DNA of 64,000 nucleotides from CAWGOF01 sp963824225 (GCA_963824225.1 CAWGOF010000003.1:1178001-1242000), one strand, 5' to 3'; shown: positions 11,092-19,935, counted from the first letter of the stretch. Program-made: numbers and translations. Notes: a model not told the origin generated them from the letters alone.

Positions 11092-12185
11092 TCGGGGTCG
11101 ACGCTCGGGCCCGAGCCGTCGAGCATCGCGCGCACCGCGCGGGCCACGACCTCGGGCGAGATCGCGTCGAGCACCGCCGCGCCGTGTCGGATACGAGCGC
11201 GACGGCTCGCGTGCCGCAGGTCCACGCGGTCGGCGACGATGGCGAAGCCACGCTCGTGGTACGGGCCCCAGCGGCTCGGCGCGCAGCTCGTCCACGGAGC
11301 GTGGAGCGCGAGCGCCGGCGTGGCCCGCGCGGCGGCGAGATGGATCGGCGCGGTGCTCGATCCGACCACGAGCGCGGCACGCTCGACGAGCGCAACGAGC
11401 TCGACGGGCCCGAGGCGGAACACCGGCAGGTCGTCGGTCGGCCGCTCCGCGCGGAGCTCGTCGAGCGCGACGCGATCGGCCGGACCCACGCTGACGACGA
11501 CCGATACTCCGGTCGCCCGCAGGAGCGCCGCGAGACGCGCGTGATGTCGCCCCGGCCAGCGCGGACACGAGCCACCACTCCCGGGCACGAGGACCACGAA
11601 CGGCGAGCCGACCCGTGACGTGGAGAGCCACTCGTCGACCTGCGCGGCCGCGCCCGGATCGGCGTCGAGCGCGAAGCGCGCCGGCGCTCCGGGCGCCCCG
11701 GCACGGTGCGCGAACGACAACGCGTACTCGACCTCGTGCCGGCCCCCGGACCGCCGGGGCTCGCAGACCGTGCGCCCGAAGAGCGGGGACCAGAAGCGCC
11801 GCCCGGTGCCCACACGATGCGGGACGCGGGCGCGCCACGCGGCCCAGGCCGAAGCGGGCGAGCGCGAGACGCAGACCACGACGTCGGGCGCAAGCTGTCG
11901 GAGCGAGTCGCGGAGGTGCCGCGCCCCGGTCGTGACCGCATGCACGCGGTCGATGCCCGGCACACGCTCGGCCAACGGCCGGACCGACGGCGCCACGAAC
12001 AGCGTGACCGCGGCGTCGGGGTAGGCTCCCCGCACGGCGTCGATCGCCGGAAGCGTCAGGACGAAGTCCCCGATCCGATCGGCGCGTACGATCGCGATGC
12101 GCCGCACGCCGCGAATGAGTCGACCGGGTGTCCGAACCTCCGCGGCGCGGCGCTCGACCTGCTGGACCACCGGGCGCACGTCCAT
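11070..12185 (-). CDS. glycosyltransferase family 9 (ADP-heptose:LPS heptosyltransferase-like)
   Basis: This 371-aa cytoplasmic GT-B enzyme has the typical start IAIVRADRIGDFVLTLPAIDAVRGAYP (residues 30-56) and the C-terminal donor-binding region VGSSTAPIHLAAARATPALALHAP. Members add heptose to lipid A-core. The DRIGDFVLT variant fits WaaC/WaaF/RfaF-like proteins; which one cannot be told. It is divergent from the HAD gene with a 40-nt gap and overlaps the end of ubiX by 22 nt. Confidence 0.85.
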   Translation of the reverse strand: MDVRPVVQQVERRAAEVRTPGRLIRGVRRIAIVRADRIGDFVLTLPAIDAVRGAYPDAAVTLFVAPSVRPLAERVPGIDRVHAVTTGARHLRDSLRQLAPDVVVCVSRSPASAWAAWRARVPHRVGTGRRFWSPLFGRTVCEPRRSGGRHEVEYALSFAHRAGAPGAPARFALDADPGAAAQVDEWLSTSRVGSPFVVLVPGSGGSCPRWPGRHHARLAALLRATGVSVVVSVGPADRVALDELRAERPTDDLPVFRLGPVELVALVERAALVVGSSTAPIHLAAARATPALALHAPWTSCAPSRWGPYHERGFAIVADRVDLRHASRRARIRHGAAVLDAISPEVVARAVRAMLDGSGPSVDPDQPPHGA

Positions 12186-12225
12186 GGCTCGCGGGGACAG
12201 AGGGTAGCAGGCCTAGAATGCGCGG

Positions 12226-12951
12226 GTGGAGCGACGGCTCGTCCTGTTCGACGTCGATGGAACCCTGGTCGACACGGCCGGCGCCGGTCGCCAGGCCGCG
12301 GCACGCGCGTTCGAGTCGCTGTTCGGCATCGACGGTGCGGTCGAGCGCGCGCGCAGCGTGCGCTTCGCCGGATGCACCGATCCGACGATCTTCGGCGCGG
12401 TGGCGAACGAGGTCGGGATCGACCCGCGCGAATGGGACGCGCGGTGGCCCGAGTTCGAGCGGACGTATCTGACGGAGCTCGAGCGCGAGATGGCCCGGCC
12501 GGACGCGCGCCGGCGCATCGTCCTCGGCGCGGACAGCCTGCTGCGCGAGCTCGCGGCTCGACCGGAGGTCGTCCTCGGCCTGGTCACGGGGAACCTCGAG
12601 GCCGGGGCGTGGACCAAGCTCCGGCCCTTCGCCCTCGACCGGTACTTCCGCGGCGGGGGCTTCGGCTCGGACTCGGCCGATCGCCGCCAGATCGCCCGGC
12701 GGGCGACCGAGAGGCTCTCGAGCATCGCCGGCATCCCGTTCGCCGCGCCCGAGATCGTCGTCGTCGGCGATACCGAGCACGACGTCGACTGCGCGCGGGC
12801 CAACGGCTATCGCGCGGTGGCCGTGGCGACCGGCTGGGTCGAGCGCTCGGTGCTCGAAGCCGCACGACCCAATGCGCTGCTCGACGACTTCGCGGACCTC
12901 GGCGCGGCGCTGGCCGCGCTCGGGCTCGCGGGCTTCGTCCCGATGTCGTAG
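12226..12951 (+). CDS. HAD-family hydrolase (phosphoglycolate phosphatase-like)
   Basis: This 241-aa haloacid-dehalogenase-type phosphatase has motif I VLFDVDGTLVDTAG (residues 6-19), the LVTGN motif II region, and motif IV VVVGDTEHDVDCARANG. The cap region is alpha-helical as in Gph/PgmB-like enzymes; the substrate is unknown. The GTG start lies 6 nt after a TAGAAT (12214-12219), so the transcript may be leaderless. The last 145 nt overlap, antisense, the 3' end of the TonB receptor gene. Confidence 0.82.
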   Translation: MERRLVLFDVDGTLVDTAGAGRQAAARAFESLFGIDGAVERARSVRFAGCTDPTIFGAVANEVGIDPREWDARWPEFERTYLTELEREMARPDARRRIVLGADSLLRELAARPEVVLGLVTGNLEAGAWTKLRPFALDRYFRGGGFGSDSADRRQIARRATERLSSIAGIPFAAPEIVVVGDTEHDVDCARANGYRAVAVATGWVERSVLEAARPNALLDDFADLGAALAALGLAGFVPMS

Positions 12952-14879
12952 CGCAGCGACAGGCGAAATGCTCGGCCGGGTCCGGGGAATCCGATCAGCG
13001 TTTCGTACTCCTCGTCGGCCAGGTTGTCGATCCGCGCGGTCACGACCCACGGAGCTGCCGGACGCCAGGTCAACGCGGTGCCGAGCAGGATGTAGCCGTC
13101 GACCGTATCGATCGCCGGAACCGGGAGCTGTTCGTCGAACCGATCGGACACGCCCTGGCCGTCGAGCTCCCAGCTCAGCGCCGGGAGCGCGCGCCAGACC
13201 GCACGTGCGCCGGAGACCCAGCGCGGACGCTGGCGCAACGGCTGCCCCGTGTCCTCGTTGTCGACGTCCTGGTACGTCACGTTCGCGTGGACGTCGATCC
13301 GCGCGTGTGCTCGCCAGTCGAACGTCGCCTCGGCCCCGCGCGATGTGACCTTCGAGCGGTTGACGAACTGGAACGTGTCGAAATCGAAGTCGACCAGATC
13401 CTCGAATCGATAGGCGAATACGGTCCAGGACGTGACGAGGCGGCCGGAGGCCAGTGGGTACTCGACGCCGAGGTCCGCGCCGAGCGAGATCTCGGGCTCG
13501 AGATCCGGGTTCCCCCCGAGCGCCTGGGGGCTCGCCAGGACGAAGAAGCTCGGCAGCTTGAACGCCCGGCCGATCGATGCCCGCAGCCGAGGTCCGCTCT
13601 CGTCGCCGAAGCGGTAGCCGACCCCCGCGCGTGGGCTGACCTCCGTTCCGAACTCCTCGGGCACGTCGATCCGCGCCGAAGCCTCGTACACGAGCCTCCC
13701 GTTCTGTCCCGTGACATCGACGAGCGCGGCCCCGGTCGTGCGATCCCTCTCGTACGACCCGTCGATCGGTCCACCGAATTCCGGCGGAAGGAAGAGCGTG
13801 CTGTCGTTCTCTCCATCCTCGCGGTCGAGCGCGAGACCCACGCTCACGTTCGCCGCGTTCGAGCGATGGACCGGCAGCGTCCAGGTCGCCTGCAGGCGCG
13901 TGTACTCGGTTCGCTCCTCGGACGGTGGGACCGTGGGCGCAACGCCAGGGCTCGTGCGCTCGAGGTCGTGCCGGTACACCTTCGCCGACACGCGCTGGCC
14001 CTGGCGGTCCCGGCCGATCGCCCAGTCGGTGCCCAGGCTCAGCTCCTCGTGCTCGGAGAATCGCGTCTCGCCCGTCCCGTACACCGGTCCGCCCGAAGCA
14101 TCGGGATAGTCGTCGCCCTCCCACGCGGCCAGGCGGCCGGTCAGCTCGAGCCCGAGCCCAGGCCCGAGGTCGACGCCGAGGTTGCCCTGGAGCTGGAACT
14201 CCTCGAACGACTCGTCGGCGATGCGGCCGCGCTCCTCGATCCATGCGCCACCCAGGAAGTAGCGTGCGTGCTCGGCGGTCGAGCTCAGGGACGCCGCGGC
14301 CTGGTGGTAGTGGGCGTTTCCGGCGCCAGCGGCGAAGCTCGCCAAGGAGCCCGCGGCATCGGGCTTCTTCGTGAAGATGTGGATCGCCCCGGCGAGCCCG
14401 GTCGAGCCGTAGAACGACGACACCGGCCCCCGAACGACCTCGATCCGGTCGACGTGGGCGGTCGGGAGGCTCGCCAGGTTGACCGACCCGCCGAACAGGT
14501 CGGTCGAGTCGTTCAACGGAACGCCGTCGACGAGGACGAGCGTGAAGTTCGGATCGCCGCCCCGGACCTGCGCGGTCGCGATCCCGGCGGGCGAGCCATT
14601 CGAGGTCAGGTCGAGCCCGACGAGCTGCCGCACGAGCTCGCCGACCGTCGACACCCCCAGCGACTCGATCGTATCCCGGTCGAGGACCTCGACGGCCGCC
14701 GTCGCGTCTTCGATCGGTCGCGCGATGACCGTCGCGGTCTCGAAAAGCTCCAATCGGCTCGGCTCGGCCACGGCCGCGGCTGGGGCCGCGGGCTCCTCAC
14801 CCGCCGCCGAGCCCGGCCCGAGAGCGATCAGGAGCATCGCGGCGGCCCACGCCATCGAGCATCCGCCCGGCCGTATCAT
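12807..14879 (-). CDS. TonB-dependent outer-membrane receptor with run-on C-terminus
   Basis: This 690-aa receptor has a signal peptide (MAWAAAMLLIALGPGSAAGEE, perhaps starting at 14855), a plug domain (VEVLDRDTIESLGVSTVGEL, VQVRGG-like block, VDGVPLNDS, VDRIEVVRGPVSSFYGSTGLAGAIHIFTK) and a beta-barrel. It probably imports a cofactor or siderophore; BtuB/CirA-like but substrate unknown, and no B12 riboswitch was seen upstream. The barrel strand FRLSLRYDI would normally be the C-terminus. Here the frame continues about 45 residues through a Ser/Ala/Arg-rich tail that is antisense to the HAD gene, suggesting a lost stop codon. Confidence 0.88.
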   Translation of the reverse strand: MIRPGGCSMAWAAAMLLIALGPGSAAGEEPAAPAAAVAEPSRLELFETATVIARPIEDATAAVEVLDRDTIESLGVSTVGELVRQLVGLDLTSNGSPAGIATAQVRGGDPNFTLVLVDGVPLNDSTDLFGGSVNLASLPTAHVDRIEVVRGPVSSFYGSTGLAGAIHIFTKKPDAAGSLASFAAGAGNAHYHQAAASLSSTAEHARYFLGGAWIEERGRIADESFEEFQLQGNLGVDLGPGLGLELTGRLAAWEGDDYPDASGGPVYGTGETRFSEHEELSLGTDWAIGRDRQGQRVSAKVYRHDLERTSPGVAPTVPPSEERTEYTRLQATWTLPVHRSNAANVSVGLALDREDGENDSTLFLPPEFGGPIDGSYERDRTTGAALVDVTGQNGRLVYEASARIDVPEEFGTEVSPRAGVGYRFGDESGPRLRASIGRAFKLPSFFVLASPQALGGNPDLEPEISLGADLGVEYPLASGRLVTSWTVFAYRFEDLVDFDFDTFQFVNRSKVTSRGAEATFDWRAHARIDVHANVTYQDVDNEDTGQPLRQRPRWVSGARAVWRALPALSWELDGQGVSDRFDEQLPVPAIDTVDGYILLGTALTWRPAAPWVVTARIDNLADEEYETLIGFPGPGRAFRLSLRYDIGTKPASPSAASAAPRSAKSSSSALGRAASSTERSTQPVATATAR

Positions 14880-14929
14880 CCGTCACCCCCCGTAGCGTTC
14901 AGGTCTCCGCTATCCTACGCGGGTCGCCG

Positions 14930-15283
14930 ATGCGAATCGCCAACGGTCTGTTCGGAGTGCTGTTCGTCGTCGCGGCCCTCCTGCAGCTGAACGATCCGGA
15001 TGCCCTGCGCTGGTTTACACTGTACGCAGCCGCGGCTCTGGCCTGCTGGATCCAACCCCGACCTCCATTCCGCTGGGCGCTCGCGGCTCTCGTCGGTGTG
15101 ATCGCTCTCGGGTGGGCCCTGATCTGGGCACCGGGTATCGCGCCGACGTTCGAGTGGGCCAACCTGCTGCGGGCGAAGGATCCGCGGGTTCCGGCGATCG
15201 AGGAAACACGCGAGGTGCTCGGCCTGGTCATCGTAGCGGCGTGGATGGGCGTGCGCGCACTCACTCTCGCACGTTCGCGTTGA
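14930..15283 (+). CDS. small membrane protein of the TMEM220 type
   Basis: This 117-aa protein has four hydrophobic segments and the block LLQLNDPDALRWFTLYAAAALACW, which matches the QxNDPD..W signature I associate with the transmembrane family 220. The function of that family is unknown. It is divergent from the TonB receptor with a 50-nt gap. The end EETREVLGLVIVAAWMGVRAL is also typical. The family call is from memory of the motif. Confidence 0.68.
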   Translation: MRIANGLFGVLFVVAALLQLNDPDALRWFTLYAAAALACWIQPRPPFRWALAALVGVIALGWALIWAPGIAPTFEWANLLRAKDPRVPAIEETREVLGLVIVAAWMGVRALTLARSR

Positions 15284-15447
15284 ATCGAGATTCCCGGCAG
15301 TGATCGTCGCGATCGCGTCCTACGATGCTCGCGTTAGCACCGCAAGCTCCTGTTGTTTTCCTGCGCCCAATGCGTACTTAACGGGACGAGCGGGGGATCC
15401 CCCACCGCGGCACAGGTCATCGCGCAGGAACATCGAGGAGAAACAGC

Positions 15448-15915
15448 ATGCGAAGAAAGATCCTTTGGAATGTGGCGCTCGCCGCGCTCGGTGTGGCCAC
15501 TCTTGTCGCCATCCAGGCGCTGAGCGTCAGCGCACCGGTCGTCGCCGCACCGCCGGCGGGAGGCAACCCGGGAGGAGGAGGCTCCATTTGTGAGGGCGAT
15601 GCCAAATTCGAGGGGAATCCTGCTGGGCGGGAGCTCTGCTTCGACCATTGCATCACGGGCCTGTGCATCAAGTCCGGAAGCAAAAAGTTCGAGTTCTCCT
15701 CGGACGGCAGCGACGGGTGCTACACGGTGAGCGGTCTGGGCACGAACTGCGTGACCGTGTCGGGCGGCGGGACCGGGCCGAACTGCCAGACGATCTCGCA
15801 CGTTGCGTACTTCTTCGGGGATACCTGCGGGCCGACGCCGACGCCAACCCCGACGCCCACGCCAACCCCGACACCGACGCCAACCCCGACGCCGTCACCG
15901 AGCCCGACGCCCTGA
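15448..15915 (+). CDS. secreted small Cys-containing protein ending in a Pro-Thr repeat
   Basis: This 155-aa protein starts with a signal peptide (MRRKILWNVALAALGVATLVAI..., cleavage near VVAAPP). A Gly-rich linker follows, then a compact region of about 75 residues with seven cysteines (SICEGDAK, ELCFDHCITGLCIKSG, DGCYTV, NCVTV, NCQTI), likely disulfide bonded. The last 27 residues are alternating Pro-Thr/Pro-Ser with nothing after them. GAGGAG precedes the ATG. I do not recognise a family. The Cys module lies in a gene-poor patch between a small membrane protein and a GT-C protein, and its own transcript is likely. Confidence 0.7.
   Translation: MRRKILWNVALAALGVATLVAIQALSVSAPVVAAPPAGGNPGGGGSICEGDAKFEGNPAGRELCFDHCITGLCIKSGSKKFEFSSDGSDGCYTVSGLGTNCVTVSGGGTGPNCQTISHVAYFFGDTCGPTPTPTPTPTPTPTPTPTPTPSPSPTP
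15832..15912 (+). repeat. low-complexity Pro-Thr codon repeat
   Basis: Ten Pro-Thr dipeptides, then two Pro-Ser, one Pro-Thr and a Pro fill residues 129-155 of the secreted protein. Codons alternate among CCG/CCA/CCC and ACG/ACC/ACA, giving an imperfect 6-bp tandem repeat that could expand or contract by slippage. Confidence 0.9.
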
Positions 15916-16008
15916 GTCGCTGAGCGGCTCGATCGCGACGCCCTCGACCCGCGAGCCCTCGATCGCAGTCGAGGGCGTTCGCTCGTCTGACGTTAGACTC
16001 GCTCTCCG

Positions 16009-17892
16009 ATGCTCGGCCTCGCCGCGTCCCTGATCTTCCTCTGCGCCCTCGCTCTCTTCGGCGTCGGCGTTCTCGGCCGCGTGGCACCGTCGCTCGACCG
16101 GCTCGAGCGAATCGGCTACGGCGTCCCGCTCGGCGCGACGATCGGCTCGCTGGGCCTCCTCGTCGCAGCGAGCCTGCATGGGAGTCTGTCGCCCGTCGTC
16201 GTCGCTTCGAGCGCCCTCCTGGCCCTCGTGCTGGCGCTGGTGCTCCTGCGCTTCGCCCCGCCCACCGTCCGCGAGTCCCACGCTGGTATCGCCCTCGCTC
16301 CCGCGATCGTCCTGGCGGCGCTTTTCCTGTACTGGCTCGTCTTCTGGTGCCGGGCCGTCACGATCGATGGCGACGGGCTGTACGTCGGGAGCCGCTATCT
16401 CTACGGAGACTTCGCGCAGCACCTCGGTGACGTCACCGCCTTCGCGTGGGGCGACAACTTCCCGCCGGCCCATCCACGATTCGCGGGCGGGCCGTTCGCC
16501 TACCACTACCTGACGTCGATCACGAGCGCGGCGCTGGTCGAGCTCGGGCTCGCGCCGACGGCGGCGCTGTCGGTTCCGGGGTTCCTGTTCAGCTGCTCGA
16601 CGGCGCTCGCGCTGTTCGCCTTCGCTCGGCGGCTGACCCGCGACTCGACCGCCGGCGCCATCGCCGTTCTCCTGTTCTTCGTCGGTGGGGGTCTCGGCTG
16701 GTGGCTGTCCGTGCGCCACGGTCTCGAGCCCGCGGGCGCGCTGTGGAGCACGACGGCCCAGCAAGACGCGAACTTCCGATGGCTCAACGTGTTCTTGGCG
16801 CTCGTCGCGCCGCAGCGCGGCTATCTGTACGGTCTGCCTCTCGGGCTGCTGGTCCTGCGCCTCGTCTGGGTCGACGCGGAACATCCGGCGCGGTTTCTCG
16901 CCGCGGGGCTCGTCGCCGGGCTCCTCCCGCTCGCCCACCTCGGTACGCTTCTCGCGCTTGCGCTCGTGACACCGCTCCTCGTCCTGCTGCGCCCGGACCG
17001 GCGCTGGGTCCTGTTCTTCGGCGCCTGGATCGTCGTCGCCGTGCCCCAGCTGTGGATCCAGCAGGGCGCGGGACCGGGCGCGCTCGGCGCCCTGCGCTGG
17101 GCCCCGGGATGGGTTGCCGCACCCGACCCGTGGATTCTGTTCTGGCTCAAGAACGTCGGACTGCTACTGCCTCTCGCGATCGCCGGGCTCGTCGTTCCGC
17201 GGTTCGTCCCCGACCGCTCGCGTCGCCTTCTGGCTGCTCTCGTCCTGTTGTTCCTCATCGCCAATCTCGTCGTGTTCCAGCCGTGGGACTGGGACAACAC
17301 GAAGGTTCTCGTGTACGCCTACCTGGCGGCCTGCGTCCTGGTCGCGGCGGTGCTCGTACGCGCATGGCGCGCGCACGCAGGGTGGCAGTGGGTCGTCGTC
17401 CTGGCGCTGTGCACCCTGCTCGGATCCGGGGTGCTCGAGAGCGTGCACCAGTCGCTCGGACGGGACCGTCATCGACTCCTCGATACGGAGGAGATCGAGC
17501 TGGCTCGCCGAGTGCGAGACGAGACGCCACCGCGCGCGCTCTTCGTCTGCGGCCTGCAGCACAACCACCCGGTGCCGGTGCTCGCGGGCCGGCGCGTCCT
17601 GCTCGGCTACACGGGCTGGCACTGGAGCCAGGGGGTCGATGTCACCGCGCGCGAACGCGAGGTGCGCGCGATCTTCGCCCTCGGCGACGATGCGGCGGCG
17701 ATCCTCGCCCAGTATCGCGTGTCGTACGTCGTGATCGGGCCGTGGGAGCGCGAGCATCTCGGCGCGAACGCGGAGGCGTTCCGCGCGCGCTTCCCGGCCC
17801 CGATCCGCACGGAGCACTACGAGGTGTTCGACGTGCGCCCGCTCAGCGCCAGCTCTGGAACCAGATCCGCCACTCGAACGCCTGCGCCGTGA
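16009..17892 (+). CDS. polytopic membrane protein, probable GT-C glycosyltransferase
   Basis: This 627-aa protein has about 12 or more hydrophobic helices. An extracytoplasmic loop after the third or fourth helix (ITIDGDGLYVGSRYLYGDFAQHLGDV) holds acidic residues, as GT-C enzymes do. A soluble C-terminal part of about 130 residues follows (LARRVRDETPPRALFVCGLQHN...). It likely uses a polyprenyl-phosphate sugar to glycosylate a surface target, but I cannot name a family. It converges with the GT39-like gene and overlaps it by 50 nt; having two such enzymes side by side hints at a shared glycosylation role. Confidence 0.6.
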   Translation: MLGLAASLIFLCALALFGVGVLGRVAPSLDRLERIGYGVPLGATIGSLGLLVAASLHGSLSPVVVASSALLALVLALVLLRFAPPTVRESHAGIALAPAIVLAALFLYWLVFWCRAVTIDGDGLYVGSRYLYGDFAQHLGDVTAFAWGDNFPPAHPRFAGGPFAYHYLTSITSAALVELGLAPTAALSVPGFLFSCSTALALFAFARRLTRDSTAGAIAVLLFFVGGGLGWWLSVRHGLEPAGALWSTTAQQDANFRWLNVFLALVAPQRGYLYGLPLGLLVLRLVWVDAEHPARFLAAGLVAGLLPLAHLGTLLALALVTPLLVLLRPDRRWVLFFGAWIVVAVPQLWIQQGAGPGALGALRWAPGWVAAPDPWILFWLKNVGLLLPLAIAGLVVPRFVPDRSRRLLAALVLLFLIANLVVFQPWDWDNTKVLVYAYLAACVLVAAVLVRAWRAHAGWQWVVVLALCTLLGSGVLESVHQSLGRDRHRLLDTEEIELARRVRDETPPRALFVCGLQHNHPVPVLAGRRVLLGYTGWHWSQGVDVTAREREVRAIFALGDDAAAILAQYRVSYVVIGPWEREHLGANAEAFRARFPAPIRTEHYEVFDVRPLSASSGTRSATRTPAP

Positions 17893-19147
17893 GCGGCACG
17901 CCGGTCCAGATCGGATAGAAGAACACGAACGCCGCGATCACGAGCGCGACGTACGTGACCGCGCCGACGCGCCATCCCGCCCCGCGACGCCAGGACCACA
18001 CGACGAGCGCGCCGACCGACAGGGCGCCCCACGGGACCGCGGGGAGGAAGTGGTACGCGAACGCGATCCGAGGCACGAGCGCCCAGGGCAGCCACTGTCC
18101 GAAGAACCCGATCGCCAGAACGATGGCCAGCGCCCGTCGGACGTTCCACGTGCGGGACAAGAGCCACAGGACCGCGGGCACGTAGGCCCACGCGAGGAGC
18201 GGATTGTGCGAGCCGTAGATCCGTGCGACGCGATCTCCCGTCGTTCCGAGCCAGTACCAGACCGGGCGCAGCGCCAACGGCCACTGCCACCAGCTCGACT
18301 GGTACGTGTGCGTCGCCTCGAGGCGCGTGTGGTAATAGTAAATCTGGTTCTGGAGCTCGACCCATTCGGCCGGTGTGTGCCCAACGGCGAAGAACGGGAC
18401 ATAGCTCGCGAGATACACTCCGAGCGGCAAGAGGCCCAGCCCGATCGGGACCCACACGAGGTGCGAGCGCAGTCCCGCGCGGGCGCCGCTCGTCGGCTCG
18501 ACGAACGCGCGGCGGGCGAGGATCATGAGCCGGCCGACGGCGACGAGCCCGCACAGGAGCGCGACGTAGGCCGCGTTCCACTTCGTGGCCAGGGCCAACC
18601 CCAGCCCGCTCCCCATCCAGACGAGGGGCGGGCCGACGCGCTCGGGCGGTGCGGTGAGATACGCGTACAGACCGCCGAGCGCGACGAACGAGAACACGGT
18701 GCCGAAGATGTCGAGCATGCCGATCCGCGACTGAACGAAGTACAGCCCGTCGAGGAGCAACAGCGCCGCACCGACCGCGGCGGCCGATCGGTCGCCGAGC
18801 ATCCGTACCCCGAGGAGATAGACCAGAGCGATGCCCGCCGCCCCGAACAGCGCGCTCGCGAAGCGCCACCCGACCGGCCCGTCACCCCACACCAGGATGC
18901 TCGCCGTGATCGCCAGAACGCCCGCCGGAGGGTGGTTCCACATGTAGGCGACCCCCGAACGGGGCGCGTGGGTGCTCCAGACGTACGCGTCCGCGTTCCC
19001 GGCCGCGTACTGGCCCGCGGTGTACGCGTGGTACACCTCGTCGAACATGTAGTTGGGCGGGACGGCGAGGCGCGGTGCGAGGAGCGCGACCGCGGCCACG
19101 ACCAGCAGCCCGGGCAGGACGTCGACGAGCGCGCGACGGCTGATCAC
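17843..19147 (-). CDS. dolichyl-phosphate-mannose-protein mannosyltransferase-like (GT39/PMT)
   Basis: This 434-aa membrane protein has the PMT signature in its first external loop: NYMFDEVYHAYTAGQYAAGN with the catalytic Asp-Glu pair, then WNHPPAGVLAI. Helices with SAAAVGAALLLLDGLYFVQSRIGMLDI follow, typical of GT39, and the C-terminal 4-TM part has WYWLG and HFLPAVPW blocks. Bacterial members O-mannosylate exported proteins or transfer sugars to lipids. The GTG start overlaps the stop of the DNA glycosylase gene (GTGA). The convergent overlap with the GT-C gene is 50 nt. Confidence 0.8.
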   Translation of the reverse strand: MISRRALVDVLPGLLVVAAVALLAPRLAVPPNYMFDEVYHAYTAGQYAAGNADAYVWSTHAPRSGVAYMWNHPPAGVLAITASILVWGDGPVGWRFASALFGAAGIALVYLLGVRMLGDRSAAAVGAALLLLDGLYFVQSRIGMLDIFGTVFSFVALGGLYAYLTAPPERVGPPLVWMGSGLGLALATKWNAAYVALLCGLVAVGRLMILARRAFVEPTSGARAGLRSHLVWVPIGLGLLPLGVYLASYVPFFAVGHTPAEWVELQNQIYYYHTRLEATHTYQSSWWQWPLALRPVWYWLGTTGDRVARIYGSHNPLLAWAYVPAVLWLLSRTWNVRRALAIVLAIGFFGQWLPWALVPRIAFAYHFLPAVPWGALSVGALVVWSWRRGAGWRVGAVTYVALVIAAFVFFYPIWTGVPLTAQAFEWRIWFQSWR

Positions 19148-19935
19148 GGAGTCGAAACGCAGGACCGTCGTCCGTGGCGCGCGGCGGAGTGGGCGTCGCC
19201 GAGCCCCAGGTCGCGGGCCCGGACGACGACTCGATCGAGCATCGACCGGGTAAGGCGACCGGTGAGCGTGTTCTGCTGGCTCGGGTGGTAGCTCGCGACG
19301 ACCCACACCCGGCGGCCATCGAGACCCAGATCAATGCGCGCCTCGGCCCCGTGCGCGAACGGCGGCCTGGGCCGCGGGAGAGACGCCGGCGCCGCGCGTG
19401 ACGCGCGGGCCCACGTCGCGTCCCAGGCGATCCGGCCGAGCGCCAGGACGACGCGCAACGAGCCTCCGAGCAGCTCGAGCTCGCGATCGAGATGGATCGA
19501 GCAAGCGACGAGCTCGGACGGCGCCGGCTTGTTCTGCGGCGGAGCGCAGCGACAGGCGGCGGTCACGAACGCCCCGTGGAGGGCCAGGCCGTCTCCCCGC
19601 TGCCGTGATTCGGGCCGGTTCGCGATTCCGGCGCGGTGGAGCGCGCCGTAGAGCCACTCGCCCGATCGATCGCCCGTGAACATCCGCCCGGTTCGATTCG
19701 CGCCGTGCGCCGCGGGTGCGAGGCCGAGCACCAGGATCCGCGCTCGGGCATCGCCAAAGCCGGGAACAGGTCGGCCCCAGTACTCCTCGTCGCGGTAGGC
19801 CCGACGGCGCGTACGCGCGACCGCCCGGATGTGATCGCGGAGCCGCGGGCAGCGCTCACAGGCCACGATCTCGCGCTCGAGAGCCGACCACGCGGCGCGT
19901 GGCGACCACGCGGCGCGTGGCGATCGTCGCGTCAC
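19144..19935 (-). CDS. family-5 uracil-DNA glycosylase (UDGb type)
   Basis: This 263-aa base-excision repair enzyme removes uracil from DNA. The family-5 marks are visible: GLAPAAHGANRTGRMFTGD (active-site block A) and SYHPSQQNTLTGRL (block B). Cysteines for a [4Fe-4S] cluster are in ACERCPRLRDH and AACRCAPPQNKPAPSEL. The GTG start overlaps the stop of the TlpA-like gene (GTGA). Codons 5-16 are an 18-bp tandem duplication (PRAAWS twice) that lies before the conserved domain. Overlapping junctions on both sides suggest one transcript with the TlpA-like and PMT genes. Confidence 0.9.
   Translation of the reverse strand: MTRRSPRAAWSPRAAWSALEREIVACERCPRLRDHIRAVARTRRRAYRDEEYWGRPVPGFGDARARILVLGLAPAAHGANRTGRMFTGDRSGEWLYGALHRAGIANRPESRQRGDGLALHGAFVTAACRCAPPQNKPAPSELVACSIHLDRELELLGGSLRVVLALGRIAWDATWARASRAAPASLPRPRPPFAHGAEARIDLGLDGRRVWVVASYHPSQQNTLTGRLTRSMLDRVVVRARDLGLGDAHSAARHGRRSCVSTP
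19886..19921. repeat. 18-bp tandem duplication
   Basis: The unit GACCACGCGGCGCGTGGC occurs twice back to back, in frame, in the 5' coding part of the uracil-DNA glycosylase gene. It is also partly palindromic. Confidence 0.9.

Noticed and set aside
10393..14244. A 1283-codon open frame on the minus strand
   Set aside because: It is a GC-driven shadow crossing ubiX, the heptosyltransferase, the HAD gene and the TonB receptor; its translation is Arg/Gly/Pro-rich with no domain. The same holds for the long frames at 11706-14990 (+), 31361-34918 (-) and 32314-36570 (+).
14879..14930. Cobalamin or other riboswitch before the TonB receptor
   Set aside because: The gap is only 50 nt and has no conserved core; the nrdJ leader also shows none.
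15832..15912. CRISPR-like array
   Set aside because: The repeat unit is 6 bp and codes for Pro-Thr in frame; there are no spacers.
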